Shown: positions 34,194 to 43,098, counted from the stretch's first letter. The stretch is DNA of 64,000 nucleotides from Shinella daejeonensis (GCF_024281235.1 NZ_JAHWXY010000006.1:1-64000); one strand, 5' to 3'. Translations and numbers: made by a program. Notes: a model not told the origin generated them from the letters alone.

Positions 34194-35354
34194 ATGCAGG
34201 AACGGGATCGCAGGACAATCGCAGCAGCGCACGGCGTCGCCAGCGATGACAGATACGGAACGGTGACGCCGCCTCTCTATCTCAGCAGTACGTTTGCCTT
34301 TTCGGACTATGCGACGCATCGCGGCTACGAATACAGCCGCACCGCCAACCCCAGCCGCGACCTTCTCGGCGAAACGATCGCCAGGCTCGAAGGGGCGGCC
34401 GACGCCATCGTCACGGCCTCCGGCATGGCGGCGGTCAATCTCGTCCTTTCCCTCGCCCGCCCGGGCGATCTCATCGTCGCGCCGCACGACTGCTACGGTG
34501 GAACCTACCGCCTGCTGGCGACCCGGCAGGCCGAGGGGCATTTCGACGTCGTCTTCGTCGACCAGTCGGACCCGGCGGCCCTTGCGGCGGCCCTTGCCCG
34601 CAAGCCGGTTCTGGTGCTGATCGAGACACCCTCCAATCCGCTGATGCGGGTGGTCGACATCGCCGCCATCGCCACACAGGCGAAAGCAGCCGGCGCGAAG
34701 GTCGCCGTCGACAACACCTTCCTGTCCCCGGCCCTGCAACGGCCCATCGCGCTGGGTGCGGATTTCGCCATTCACTCGACGACGAAATATCTGAACGGTC
34801 ATTCCGACATCGTCGGCGGAGCCGTCGCCTGCGCGGCCGCAACCGACGCCGAACGGCTCGGCTTCTGGGCCAATATCACCGGCGTCACCGGTTCGCCCTT
34901 CGATGCCTATCTGACGCTGCGCGGCATCCGGACGCTGTTTGCCCGCATGGAAAGGCAGGAGGCGAATGCGGCGGCGGTCGCGGCGTTCCTGGAGAGCCAT
35001 CCCGCCGTCTCGGCCGTGCATTATCCGGGGCTTTCCAGCCATCCCGGCCACGCGCTGGCCAAACGTCAGCAAGACGGCTTCGGCGCCATGCTGAGCTTCG
35101 ATCTCGCCGGCGGCGTGCCGGCGGTGCAATCCTTCGTGGCCGCCGTCCGCATCTTCACGCTCGCCGAATCGCTCGGCGGCGTGGAAAGCCTCGTCGCCCA
35201 TCCGGCGACCATGACCCACGCCGGCATGGGGGCGGAAGCCCGCCGCGCAGCCGGGATCGGCGATGGCCTGCTCCGGCTTTCGGTGGGCCTCGAGGGTGAA
35301 GGCGACCTGATCGACGATCTCCGTCAGGCGCTCGCGTCCATCGACCGGGACTGA
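34194..35354 (+). CDS. metB: Cystathionine gamma-synthase (PLP-dependent, Cys/Met metabolism)
   Basis: 386 residues. Fold type I transsulfuration family: GTVTPPLYLSSTFAF, YEYSRTANPSRDLLGETIAR, the PLP-stacking Tyr in APHDCYGGTYRLL, and PLP lysine in IHSTTKYLNGHSD. GGVESLVAHPATMTHA is the C-terminal signature. Expected reaction: activated homoserine plus cysteine to cystathionine. Family members also include cystathionine lyases and O-acylhomoserine sulfhydrylases, so the exact step is inferred. ATG 34194 chosen; 34104 is a TTG within the probable operator region. Confidence 0.85.
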   Translation: MQERDRRTIAAAHGVASDDRYGTVTPPLYLSSTFAFSDYATHRGYEYSRTANPSRDLLGETIARLEGAADAIVTASGMAAVNLVLSLARPGDLIVAPHDCYGGTYRLLATRQAEGHFDVVFVDQSDPAALAAALARKPVLVLIETPSNPLMRVVDIAAIATQAKAAGAKVAVDNTFLSPALQRPIALGADFAIHSTTKYLNGHSDIVGGAVACAAATDAERLGFWANITGVTGSPFDAYLTLRGIRTLFARMERQEANAAAVAAFLESHPAVSAVHYPGLSSHPGHALAKRQQDGFGAMLSFDLAGGVPAVQSFVAAVRIFTLAESLGGVESLVAHPATMTHAGMGAEARRAAGIGDGLLRLSVGLEGEGDLIDDLRQALASIDRD

Positions 35355-35396
35355 CCGGCCAGAGCGGGAACCGATTTTCACCGGAAACGCTCTCGC

Positions 35397-35939
35397 TCAG
35401 ACGGCAAGCCGCGAAAGCACGAAATCCGCCCTTTCGCCGACAGGGCATTTCGGCAGCAGGATCGTCTCGTAACCGAGCGCCGGATAGATCGCGGCGAGCC
35501 GCTCGTATTCGGCGACCCCCGCCGCGAAGTCGTGGCGTCTTTCATGGTCGCGGTCCTGGATCTCCGGCCAGGGCGGCGCAAGAAAGACGCGGCGGTGATA
35601 GCGATGCGCGGCAACGGCGGCAAGCGCCGGCTCGCCGGTCGCGGCCTCCAGTGCGGCAGCCGCATCGATCAGGCCGCGATCGAAGAAAACCCAGCCCTCC
35701 TGCCGCGCCGCCGCCCTGCTCGCCCCCACCCTGTCCACCATCGCCATGGCAATGGCCCGCCGGGCAAAGGCCGCAAGATCGACCCACGGCAAGGCGTCCC
35801 CACCGTCCTGCAACTGTTTCCGGACGATCCGGCGACCCGGTTCCTCCACGACGGGGTGTCCGCGCGCCCACAAGGCTGCAAGAAGCGTCGACTTGCCGCC
35901 GCCCGAGCAGCCGGACAATAAGACAAAACGATCGGACAT
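35397..35939 (-). CDS. AAA family ATPase/NTPase (small P-loop protein)
   Basis: 180 residues. P-loop in LLSGCSGGGKSTLLAALWAR, conserved VEEPGRRIVRKQ and FFDRGLIDAAAALEAATGE, resembling the AAA_28 group of small NTPases or kinases. The C-terminal ALGYETILLPKCPVGERADF is also typical. Substrate unknown; the family resembles nucleoside or nicotinamide-riboside kinases. ATG 35939 has GGGA 6 nt upstream; another ATG at 35954 is possible. Convergent with metB, divergent from galE. Confidence 0.82.
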   Translation of the reverse strand: MSDRFVLLSGCSGGGKSTLLAALWARGHPVVEEPGRRIVRKQLQDGGDALPWVDLAAFARRAIAMAMVDRVGASRAAARQEGWVFFDRGLIDAAAALEAATGEPALAAVAAHRYHRRVFLAPPWPEIQDRDHERRHDFAAGVAEYERLAAIYPALGYETILLPKCPVGERADFVLSRLAV

Positions 35940-36034
35940 GCTTTTTCCCGTCATGATAGGCCCTCGGCATCCTTCGAGAACTTTGCTAAGAGCGAAGCCG
36001 ACCTTCGGCCCATGAAACAAGCAGGAGCAACGGC

Positions 36035-37027
36035 ATGGCAGTTCTCGTTACCGGCGGAGCCGGCTATATCGGCAGCCATATGGTGTGGGCGCTGATCGAC
36101 GCCGGAGAGGACGTCGTGGTCATCGACCGGCTGACCACGGGTTTCCGCTGGGCCGTCGCACCCGAGGCGCGCTTCTACGAGGGCGATATCGCCGACCGGG
36201 AGCTGCTGTCGACGATCTTCCGCGAGAACACGATCGATTCGATCATCCATTTCGCCGGCTCCATCGTCGTGCCCGAATCGGTGGCCGACCCGCTGGCCTA
36301 TTACGAGAACAACACGGTCAGGTCGCGCGCCCTGATCGCCGCCGCCGTCGAGGCCGGCATTCCGCATTTCGTCTTTTCCTCCACCGCCGCCGTCTACGGG
36401 ACGCCGGACAGCGCCGATCCGGTCAGGGAAGGCGCGGCGCTGCGCCCCGAATCGCCCTATGGCTCCTCGAAGCTGATGACCGAGATCATGCTGCGCGACA
36501 CCGCGGCCGCCCATGACCTCACCTATTCGGTCCTGCGCTATTTCAACGTCGCCGGCGCCGACCCGCGCGGGCGGACCGGCCAGTCGACGGCCGGCGCGAC
36601 CCATCTCATCAAGGTGGCGAGCGAGGCAGCCCTTGGAAAGCGCGATGGCATGGTGGTCTTCGGAACCGACTACGACACGCGGGACGGCACCTGCATCCGC
36701 GATTACATCCATGTCTCCGATCTGGCGGCCGCCCATCTCAACGCCTTGCAGCGCATGCGCGCCGGCGAAGGCTCCATCGTCGCCAACTGCGGCTATGGCC
36801 GCGGCTTTTCGGTCCTGGAAGTGCTCGATCAGGTGAAAGCGGTTTCCGGCCGTGATTTTGCCGTGCGCATCGCCGGCCGCCGGCCGGGCGACGCGGTCTC
36901 GATCGTCGCCGACCCCTCGGTGGCGAGGAGCGCGCTCGGCTGGACGCCGAAACATGACGACCTCGCCTTCATCGTGCGCACCGCGCTCGACTGGGAGGAT
37001 CACCTCGGCAAGCGCAACATGCGATAG
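36035..37027 (+). CDS. galE: UDP-glucose 4-epimerase
   Basis: 330 residues, short-chain dehydrogenase fold. NAD-binding VLVTGGAGYIGSHMVWALID, catalytic FSSTAAVYG and YGSSK (Tyr-x3-Lys), then LRYFNVAGADPRGRTGQ and RDYIHVSDLAAAHL. Interconverts UDP-glucose and UDP-galactose for lipopolysaccharide and exopolysaccharide. It lies 4-5 kb from the polysaccharide genes but on its own transcript. Convergent with the chorismate mutase gene. Confidence 0.95.
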   Translation: MAVLVTGGAGYIGSHMVWALIDAGEDVVVIDRLTTGFRWAVAPEARFYEGDIADRELLSTIFRENTIDSIIHFAGSIVVPESVADPLAYYENNTVRSRALIAAAVEAGIPHFVFSSTAAVYGTPDSADPVREGAALRPESPYGSSKLMTEIMLRDTAAAHDLTYSVLRYFNVAGADPRGRTGQSTAGATHLIKVASEAALGKRDGMVVFGTDYDTRDGTCIRDYIHVSDLAAAHLNALQRMRAGEGSIVANCGYGRGFSVLEVLDQVKAVSGRDFAVRIAGRRPGDAVSIVADPSVARSALGWTPKHDDLAFIVRTALDWEDHLGKRNMR

Positions 37028-37039
37028 GGCGAAACGGCC

Positions 37040-37339
37040 CTATTCTTCGCCGAGCACCGATTTCTCGTGGTCGATCGCATGCTCGATGAGCCTGCCCCAC
37101 AGCGCGTCGTAGAAATCCCCGTCGAGACCGTGGCGGACGGCGTTCGCCCGCGCGTTGTCGCGAACCTTGCGCACCCGTTCGGGCACGTCGGCGGGGATGC
37201 CGAGCCCGGCCTTGATCTCCGCCGCACGCCCGATATAGCTCCAGCGCTCGGCAAGAAGGGTCATCAGTTCCTGATCGACCCGGTCGATGTTTTCCCGAAT
37301 GTCCGCCATCGTCGTGCATTCAGCCGCAATCTTTGCCAT
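37040..37339 (-). CDS. Chorismate mutase (AroQ class, monofunctional)
   Basis: 99 residues, all-alpha AroQ type. Key features: IRENIDRVDQELMTLLAERW (Arg and the D-E-L pattern of helix 1), then GRAAEIKAGLGIP with the catalytic Lys, and a C-terminal FYDALWGRLIEHAIDHE. It would turn chorismate into prephenate, the substrate for the monofunctional PheA found at 3.3-4.2 kb. Isochorismate-pyruvate lyases share this fold, so a salicylate role is possible but less likely. ATG 37339 has GGAG 6-7 nt upstream; a second in-frame ATG lies at 37309. Confidence 0.9.
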   Translation of the reverse strand: MAKIAAECTTMADIRENIDRVDQELMTLLAERWSYIGRAAEIKAGLGIPADVPERVRKVRDNARANAVRHGLDGDFYDALWGRLIEHAIDHEKSVLGEE

Positions 37340-37408
37340 TCCGGTCTCCCTTCTTGCGGCAGGGGATAGCAGAGGACGTTTTGCGGGGGAAGATGCCGAC
37401 GCGTCGCA

Positions 37409-37456
37409 GGCCGGCAGGAAAGGCCATATGCGGGCCGGCAGGAAAGGCCACATGCA
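37409..37456. repeat. Two tandem 24-bp units in an intergenic spacer
   Basis: Units 37409-37432 and 37433-37456 share GGCCGGCAGGAAAGGCCA and differ at only two positions. They lie in the 264-bp spacer between the chorismate mutase start and the M20 amidohydrolase stop. No gene or other signal was seen in this spacer. Confidence 0.75.
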
Positions 37457-37603
37457 GGCCCGGGGCCTGGCGAAAGGAGGGTGCGGTCCTGTCTTTCACC
37501 ATCGGGCCTGCATGCTGGCCGAGGCAGAACCTAGACGCGCAAGCTGGCGCGAGGCTGGAAGCACCTCGTCAGGAAAAGGCCTGCGAAAACATCGGGTTCC
37601 CGC

Positions 37604-38773
37604 TCAGGCGCCACGCAGGTAATGTTCCGTCAGTTCCGTCCAGAAAGCAGCGCCCACCGGCAGCAGGTCGTCGTTGAAATTATAGCCCGGATGATGGAGC
37701 GGGCGATCGTTTTCGCCGGTCCGTCCGCCGAGGAAGAAATAGGAGCCGGGCCGCTCCTTCAGCATATAGGCGAAATCCTCGCTGCCCATGAAGGGGCGGG
37801 CAAGGTCGACCACCTTGTCCGCACCGGCAAAACGGATGGCAAGGTCGCGCAGGAGATCCGTTTCCGCCTTGTGGTTGATGGTCGCATCGTAACTGCGTTC
37901 GTAGGCGACGGTCGCCGTCATCCCGTAGCTGTCGGCCTGCCGCTCCGCAATGAGGCGGATACGGCGCTCAAGCTCGTCGCGCACCGCCGGATCGAAGGAG
38001 CGGATACCGACGGTGATTTCGGCCCGCTCCGGAATGATGTTGCTCGCCGAGCCGGCATGGAAGGCGCCCACCGTCACCACGGTCGGGTCGAGCGGGTGGA
38101 TATTGCGCGAGACCACGGTCTGGAGCGCCATGACGATCGAGGCGCCCGCCACGACGGGATCGGCGGTCTCCTGCGGTTCCGCCCCATGGCCGCCGCGGCC
38201 GTTCACCGTGATCCTGGCCTCGTCCACCGCCGCCATGATCGGCCCTTCGCGCAAGGCGAACTGGCCAAAAGGCAGGCCCGGCTCGTTATGAAGCGCGAAG
38301 ACCGCGTCGCAGGGAAATTTTTCGAAAAGTCCTTCCTCGACCATCATCCGTGCGCCGCCGACGTTCTCTTCCGCCGGCTGGAAGATCAGATGTACGGTGC
38401 CGTCGAAATTCCGCCTCTCGGCGATGGCCTTCGCCGCTCCGAGCAGCATCGCGGTGTGGCCGTCGTGTCCGCAGGCGTGCATCTTGCCCGGGATCCTGCT
38501 GGCATAGTCGAGCCCCGTCTCCTCCTGGATCGGCAAGGCGTCCATATCGGCGCGAATGCCGATCGACCGCCGGCCGGAGCCATTGGAAAGCGTCGCGACG
38601 ACACCGGTCTTCGCCAGGCCGCGCGTGACCTTGTAGCCGTAGCTTTCCAGCTGCCGCGCTACCAGATCGGAGGTGCGCACCTCTTCGAGTCCCAGTTCGG
38701 GATGGGCGTGGAGATCGCGGCGGATCGCCACCATCCCGGTCATCGCATTGCGGAGATTTTCGTGAATCGTCAT
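37604..38773 (-). CDS. M20 family amidohydrolase (hippurate hydrolase/aminoacylase type)
   Basis: 389 residues. M20D metal-site motifs: IRRDLHAHPELGLEEVRTSD, IRADMDALPI, KMHACGHDGHTAML, IFQPAEENVGGARMM, ALHNEPGLPFG and MGSEDFAYML. The dimerisation domain shows GRGGHGAEPQETADPVV. Such enzymes cut N-acyl amino acids. It is the last gene of the amino-acid ABC importer operon, 1 bp after the permease stop (TGACATG). It probably releases the imported amino acid from an acylated form; the substrate is an inference. Confidence 0.93.
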   Translation of the reverse strand: MTIHENLRNAMTGMVAIRRDLHAHPELGLEEVRTSDLVARQLESYGYKVTRGLAKTGVVATLSNGSGRRSIGIRADMDALPIQEETGLDYASRIPGKMHACGHDGHTAMLLGAAKAIAERRNFDGTVHLIFQPAEENVGGARMMVEEGLFEKFPCDAVFALHNEPGLPFGQFALREGPIMAAVDEARITVNGRGGHGAEPQETADPVVAGASIVMALQTVVSRNIHPLDPTVVTVGAFHAGSASNIIPERAEITVGIRSFDPAVRDELERRIRLIAERQADSYGMTATVAYERSYDATINHKAETDLLRDLAIRFAGADKVVDLARPFMGSEDFAYMLKERPGSYFFLGGRTGENDRPLHHPGYNFNDDLLPVGAAFWTELTEHYLRGA

Positions 38774-38774
38774 G

Positions 38775-39593
38775 TCAGGCACCACGCGTCGGAATCCGGT
38801 TTTCGAACCAGCGGAAAGCCACCACCAGAACGGCGGTGAGGCACAGATAGATGAGCGCCAGCAACAAGAGCGGCTCATAGGTGATATAGGTCTCCTGCCG
38901 CACCTTCGAAATGATCGCATAGACATCGATCACGGTGATGGTCGCGACAAGCGGCGTCGCCTTGAGTTGCAGCACCATCTCGCCGTTCAGGGTCGGCAGC
39001 GCCCGATGCACGGCACGCGGCAGCCAGATGCGGCGAAAGACGGTGAGGCGGCTCATGCCGAAGGCCCGGGCCGCCTCCAGTTCTCCCCGCGGCACGCCGG
39101 CGAAGGCGCCGCGCATCACTTCGCCCTCGTAAGCCGCGAAGGAAATGGTCAGCGCCGCGACGCCGTAGGGCCAGGCTTCCCTCAGGTAGGGCCAGAGGAA
39201 GGAATTGCGGATTTCCGGAAACTGCGGAAACAGCGAGCCGAGCCCGTAATAGAGCAGCCAGAGCTGGAGAAGCAGCGGCGTTCCGCGAATGGTGGTGCAG
39301 AAGCCGCGCGCCAGCATCCTGAGAGGCCAGGGACCCGTCACCTGCACGAGACCGATCGGCAGGGCGAGGAGAAAGCCGAGCACCGATGTGCTGACGAGCA
39401 TCAGCAGGGTGACGCCGACACCATAGGCAAGTCTGCCGGCATAGCGGGGCACCCAGTCCCAGCGCATGAACCAGACAGCGCAGAACACCACCAGAAGGGC
39501 GATGACGATCAGCACGATGCGATGCGGCTTGAAAAACCCCTCCCGTGACGGGAGTTCGGTGATCGCCGTCGCCGAAACGGTCTCGTCGCTCAT
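38775..39593 (-). CDS. Amino acid ABC transporter permease (HisM-like)
   Basis: 272 residues. Cytoplasmic N-terminus of about 25 residues, then five to six helices. The conserved EAA loop is GELEAARAFGMSRLTVFRRI, and TTIRGTPLLLQLWLLYYGL is typical of the polar amino acid uptake family. ATG 39593 overlaps the stop of the upstream permease (ATGA). Pairs with it to form the membrane channel of a basic amino acid-type importer. Confidence 0.92.
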   Translation of the reverse strand: MSDETVSATAITELPSREGFFKPHRIVLIVIALLVVFCAVWFMRWDWVPRYAGRLAYGVGVTLLMLVSTSVLGFLLALPIGLVQVTGPWPLRMLARGFCTTIRGTPLLLQLWLLYYGLGSLFPQFPEIRNSFLWPYLREAWPYGVAALTISFAAYEGEVMRGAFAGVPRGELEAARAFGMSRLTVFRRIWLPRAVHRALPTLNGEMVLQLKATPLVATITVIDVYAIISKVRQETYITYEPLLLLALIYLCLTAVLVVAFRWFENRIPTRGA

Positions 39594-40321
39594 GAGGCGT
39601 GCCCCGCAAGGCCGCGCCGGTAGCGGCGTTCGATCACACCGATCACCATATTGGAAAACAGCGTCAGCAGCAGGTAGAGCACACCCGCCGCGCAGAAGAA
39701 CAGCAGGTAGGACTTCGTCGCGCCCGCCGCCTGCCGCGTCACCAGCGTCAGTTCGCTGAATCCGACGACGGCCAGAAGCGCCGTGTCCTTGGTGGCGATC
39801 AGCCAGAGATTGGAGAGGCCGGGAATGGCATGCGGCAGCATCGCCGGCAGCGTGACGCGGCGCAGGATCTGGCCCGGCGACATGCCGTAGGCGCGCGCCG
39901 CCTCGATCTGGCCGGTGGGAACCGCCCGGATCGCGCCGCGCAGCACCTCCGTCGAATAGGCCCCCTGGACGACGCCGATGACGAAAATGCCGGCCGCAAG
40001 GCCGCTGATATCGACCGATCCGTAGCCAAGGGCGAGGGACAGGCGGTTCAGGAGATCCGTACCGGCGTAATAGAGGATCAGGATCAGCACCAGTTCGGGG
40101 ACCGCGCGCACCACCGTCGTATAGACTTCCAGAAGATCCTTCAGCACCGGGCCGCCATAGAGCTTGCCCAACGCGCCGCCGGTGCCGAGCGTGAGGCCGA
40201 GCGCATAGCCGCCGATGGCGATCTTGATGGAATTGGCGAAGCCCGTCAGAAGCACCCCGCCCCAGCCCGGCGGGTCGAGAGCCAGAAGGCTCCAGTTGAT
40301 CAGCGATCCGGCGTCGGCCAT
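39590..40321 (-). CDS. Amino acid ABC transporter permease (HisQ-like)
   Basis: 243 residues, five helices. EAA loop GQIEAARAYGMSPGQILRRV and VVRAVPELVLILILYYAGTD mark the HisQ/OccQ type. Overlaps the next permease by 4 nt. It is separated from the binding protein gene by a hairpin with a T-run that probably lowers permease expression relative to the binding protein. Confidence 0.92.
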   Translation of the reverse strand: MADAGSLINWSLLALDPPGWGGVLLTGFANSIKIAIGGYALGLTLGTGGALGKLYGGPVLKDLLEVYTTVVRAVPELVLILILYYAGTDLLNRLSLALGYGSVDISGLAAGIFVIGVVQGAYSTEVLRGAIRAVPTGQIEAARAYGMSPGQILRRVTLPAMLPHAIPGLSNLWLIATKDTALLAVVGFSELTLVTRQAAGATKSYLLFFCAAGVLYLLLTLFSNMVIGVIERRYRRGLAGHAS

Positions 40322-40340
40322 GACATTGCGTCCGTTTCAG

Positions 40341-40371
40341 AAAAAGGCCGGCGGCGAACCACGCCGCCGGC
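40341..40371 (-). terminator. Intra-operon hairpin between binding protein and permease genes
   Basis: Perfect 10-bp GC stem (40347-40356 with 40362-40371), 5-nt loop, followed on the minus strand by CTTTTT. It looks like a partial terminator or mRNA-end stabiliser of the kind that lets a binding protein be made in excess over its permeases. Confidence 0.75.
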
Positions 40372-40390
40372 ACCGGGATTGCGGAAGCGA

Positions 40391-41173
40391 TCAGCCGCCG
40401 AAGATGTCGAAATCGAAATACTTCTTGGAGAATTCGTCATAGACGCCGTTTTCGTGGATCGCCTTGATGCCGGCGTTGACCTTCTCCTTGAGTTCGGTAT
40501 CGCCCTTGCGCAGGCCGACGCCGACGCCGGGACCCAGGATTTCCTCATCCTCCTGCACATTGCCCTTATGCTCGCAGCAGGCGGCCCCCTGCTCGCTCTT
40601 CAGGAAGGCGTCAAGCGCGATGGAATCGGCCTGAACCGCATCGATGCGTCCGGCGGCAAGGTCGTTGTTGGCCTCGTCCTGCGTCTGATATTCCTTAACG
40701 GTGGCCCCGTTCGCGCCGAAATACTTGTTGGCATAAACCTGGTGGACGGTGGCGACCTGAACGCCGATCGTCTTGCCGGAGAGCCCTTCGGGCGTCGCCT
40801 CGAAATCCTCGCCCTTCGGACCGATGACGCCGGTCGGCGTGTTGTAATACTTGTCGGAGAAATCGATGGTCTGGAGCCGTTCGGCGGTGATCGACATCGA
40901 ACCGATGATCATGTCGATCTTGCCGGAGGTCAGCGCCGGAATGATGCCGTCCCAGGCGACCGGCGTGATGACGCAATCGAGCTTGGCCTCGGCGCAGAGC
41001 GCCTGCATGAACTCCACTTCCCAGCCCTCCCAGTTGCCGGAGGCGTCGGGCGAGGTAAACGGCGGATAGGGTTCGGCCGCAAAGCCGACCTTCACTTCCG
41101 CAGCACTCGCCCCGGTGGCGGCGGCAAACCCGAGCGCGGCGGCAAGGGCGATTGTCTTCAAGGCAGTCTTCAT
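40391..41173 (-). CDS. Amino acid ABC transporter substrate-binding protein (basic amino acid type)
   Basis: 260 residues. Signal peptide of about 24 residues ending ATGASA-AEV. Family 3 binding-protein motifs: FAAEPYPPFTSPDASGNWEG, DMIIGSMSITAERLQTIDFS and GKTIGVQVATVHQVYANKYF. The pattern WEVEFMQALC and the SMSITAERL loop resemble lysine/arginine/ornithine and octopine binding proteins. The pair CC in GAACCEHKG is unusual and may form a disulfide. The neighbouring arginine-type enzymes support a guanidino or basic amino acid ligand. Confidence 0.92.
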   Translation of the reverse strand: MKTALKTIALAAALGFAAATGASAAEVKVGFAAEPYPPFTSPDASGNWEGWEVEFMQALCAEAKLDCVITPVAWDGIIPALTSGKIDMIIGSMSITAERLQTIDFSDKYYNTPTGVIGPKGEDFEATPEGLSGKTIGVQVATVHQVYANKYFGANGATVKEYQTQDEANNDLAAGRIDAVQADSIALDAFLKSEQGAACCEHKGNVQEDEEILGPGVGVGLRKGDTELKEKVNAGIKAIHENGVYDEFSKKYFDFDIFGG

Positions 41174-41199
41174 GATTTTCCCTCTGTCGGTTTCTGTTT

Positions 41200-41973
41200 C
41201 TAGTGAATGGAGCTGATGAATTTCCGGAGCCGTTCCGACCGCGGCGCGTCGAAGATCGCATCGGGCGGACCTTCCTCCTCGACCATCCCGTCGGCGAGGA
41301 AGACGACATGACTGGCGACATTGCGGGCGAATTTCATCTCATGGGTGACGAGGATCATCGTCCGTTTCTCCTGCGCCAGATCGCCGATCACGCCCAGAAC
41401 CTCGCCCACCAGTTCCGGATCCAGCGCGGAGGTCGGCTCGTCGAACAACATGACATGGGGCTGGATCGCCAGCGCCCGCGCAATCGCCGCGCGCTGCTGC
41501 TGACCGCCGGAAAGAAAGGCCGGATAGGCGTCGCGCTTTTCGAACAGGCCGACGCGGCGCAACAATCCTTCGGCCCGCTCCACCGCCTCGCCCTTCGAAA
41601 GGCCGAGCACATGGACGGGCGCCTCGATCACATTCTGGAGAATGGTCATGTGCTGCCAGAGATTGAAGCTCTGGAACACCATGCCGAGACGGGAGCGGAT
41701 GCGTTGCACCTGCCTGCGATCGGCAGGGGTCTGACCGCCGTGACCGTCCGGTTTCATGGAAATCGTCTCGCCATGGATCGCCACGGAGCCGGCGGATGGC
41801 AGTTCCAGCATGTTGATACAGCGCAGGAACGTCGATTTCCCCGAACCCGAGCCACCGATTATGGCGATCACATCGCCCTCACGCGCCGTCAGCGATACGC
41901 CTTTCAGGACTTCCAGCGGCCCGAAGCGCTTGCGCAGCCCCCGGACGGCGATGGCCTCGGCGCGCTCCGTCAT
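41200..41973 (-). CDS. Amino acid ABC transporter ATP-binding protein (HisP-like)
   Basis: 257 residues. Walker A IIGGSGSGKSTFLRCINMLE, Q-loop VFQSFNLWQHMTILQNV, signature LSGGQQQRAAIARALA, Walker B VMLFDEPTSALDPELV and switch VTHEMKFAR. The NMLELPSAG loop is typical of the HisP/OccP subfamily. First gene of the leftward importer operon; divergent from the DDAH-like gene with a 211-bp shared promoter region. Confidence 0.94.
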   Translation of the reverse strand: MTERAEAIAVRGLRKRFGPLEVLKGVSLTAREGDVIAIIGGSGSGKSTFLRCINMLELPSAGSVAIHGETISMKPDGHGGQTPADRRQVQRIRSRLGMVFQSFNLWQHMTILQNVIEAPVHVLGLSKGEAVERAEGLLRRVGLFEKRDAYPAFLSGGQQQRAAIARALAIQPHVMLFDEPTSALDPELVGEVLGVIGDLAQEKRTMILVTHEMKFARNVASHVVFLADGMVEEEGPPDAIFDAPRSERLRKFISSIH

Positions 41974-42095
41974 CGCCAACGCACCGTGCACGCATGGAAA
42001 AAGGCTGCATGGGCCATGCCAAATCTCCCCTTTTTTTCTTGTCCATGCGGGCATCTTCGGCCCGTCATGTCGTTCCAGCACAGCCATGGTTGCAC

Positions 42096-42123
42096 TTGTG
42101 AAGAAATTATTCAAGCGTATAAT
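42096..42123 (+). promoter_or_regulatory. Probable sigma-70 promoter for the DDAH-like/aru operon
   Basis: Perfect TATAAT at 42118-42123, with TTGTGA at 42096-42101 as the -35 at 16-bp spacing. It lies 61 bp before the DDAH-like ATG in the spacer shared with the importer operon. Confidence 0.5.
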
Positions 42124-42184
42124 AACGGCAGCCGGCGAATTTCCCGCCGCCCTCCTCACACCGCCAATCCACCAGGAGCATCGC

Positions 42185-43063
42185 ATGGCCACCTACGGTT
42201 CACAGGAAATGTCCGCCCCTCTGCTGCGCGTTCTGATGCGTCGTCCGGGCGCAAGCCTCCAGACGGCCGATCCGGCCCGGTGGCACTACGGACCGACGTT
42301 CGACGGCGCGCGGGCCGTCAGCCAATATGCGGCCTTCGCCCGGCTGGTGGAGACGTCAGGGGCGGAAATCCTCTGGCTGGAAGATGGAGGCGACGGTCTT
42401 GCCGATGCGATGTTCACCCATGACCCGTCTTTGATGTCGGACCACGGGGCGATCCTGCTGCGCATGGGCAAGCCCCTGCGCGCGGGAGAGACGGACCTGC
42501 ACGAGAAAGCCTATCGCGAACGCCAGATCCCCATTCTCGGCCGGATCGCCGCGCCGGGCACGGTGGAGGGCGGCGACTGCATCTGGCTCGACGCCAAGAC
42601 GCTGATCGTCGGGCGCGGCGTGCGCACCAACCAGTCGGGCATCGACCAGCTTGCCGCGCTGCTTGCGCCGCATGGGGTGACGGTTCTCGGTTACGACCTG
42701 CCGCTGTGGCAGGGCGAGGAGGCCTGCCTGCATCTGATGAGCGTGATCAGCCCGCTTGCCGACGATCTCGCGCTGGTCTTCGCGCCGCTCCTGCCGGCGG
42801 CGTTCTACCAGTTGCTGAAACAGCGCGGCATCCGGCTGATCGAGGCGCCGGCGGATGAGTTCCACGCCAGCAACGGCCTCTCGCTCAATGTGCTGCCGAC
42901 CCGGCCCCATGAGGTGATCATGGTCGCCGGCTTCCCGAAGACCCGGGCAGCGATGGAAGAGGCCGGCTGCACCGTCGAGACGTTCGAGGCGGATGCGCTG
43001 TGCATCGCCTGCGAGGGCGGCCCGACGTGCCTCACCCGGCCGGTGCTGCGCCGCGCCGCGTAA
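42185..43063 (+). CDS. DDAH/arginine-deiminase-like guanidino hydrolase
   Basis: 292 residues, amidinotransferase (pentein) fold. Catalytic features: EGGDCIWL (Glu128-Asp131), CLHLMSVI with His183, and the nucleophile Cys282 in EGGPTCLTRPV. The length and the E-H-C triad fit dimethylarginine dimethylaminohydrolases and related arginine-modifying hydrolases, not the longer ADI of about 410 residues. It would turn methylarginine (or arginine) to citrulline plus amine. The exact substrate is inferred. It begins an operon with the TetR regulator and the AruH/AruI-like genes; GGAG lies just before ATG 42185. Confidence 0.85.
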   Translation: MATYGSQEMSAPLLRVLMRRPGASLQTADPARWHYGPTFDGARAVSQYAAFARLVETSGAEILWLEDGGDGLADAMFTHDPSLMSDHGAILLRMGKPLRAGETDLHEKAYRERQIPILGRIAAPGTVEGGDCIWLDAKTLIVGRGVRTNQSGIDQLAALLAPHGVTVLGYDLPLWQGEEACLHLMSVISPLADDLALVFAPLLPAAFYQLLKQRGIRLIEAPADEFHASNGLSLNVLPTRPHEVIMVAGFPKTRAAMEEAGCTVETFEADALCIACEGGPTCLTRPVLRRAA

Positions 43064-43098
43064 GCCGGAACCCGCCGCACGAAAGGAGATATCGCGTG

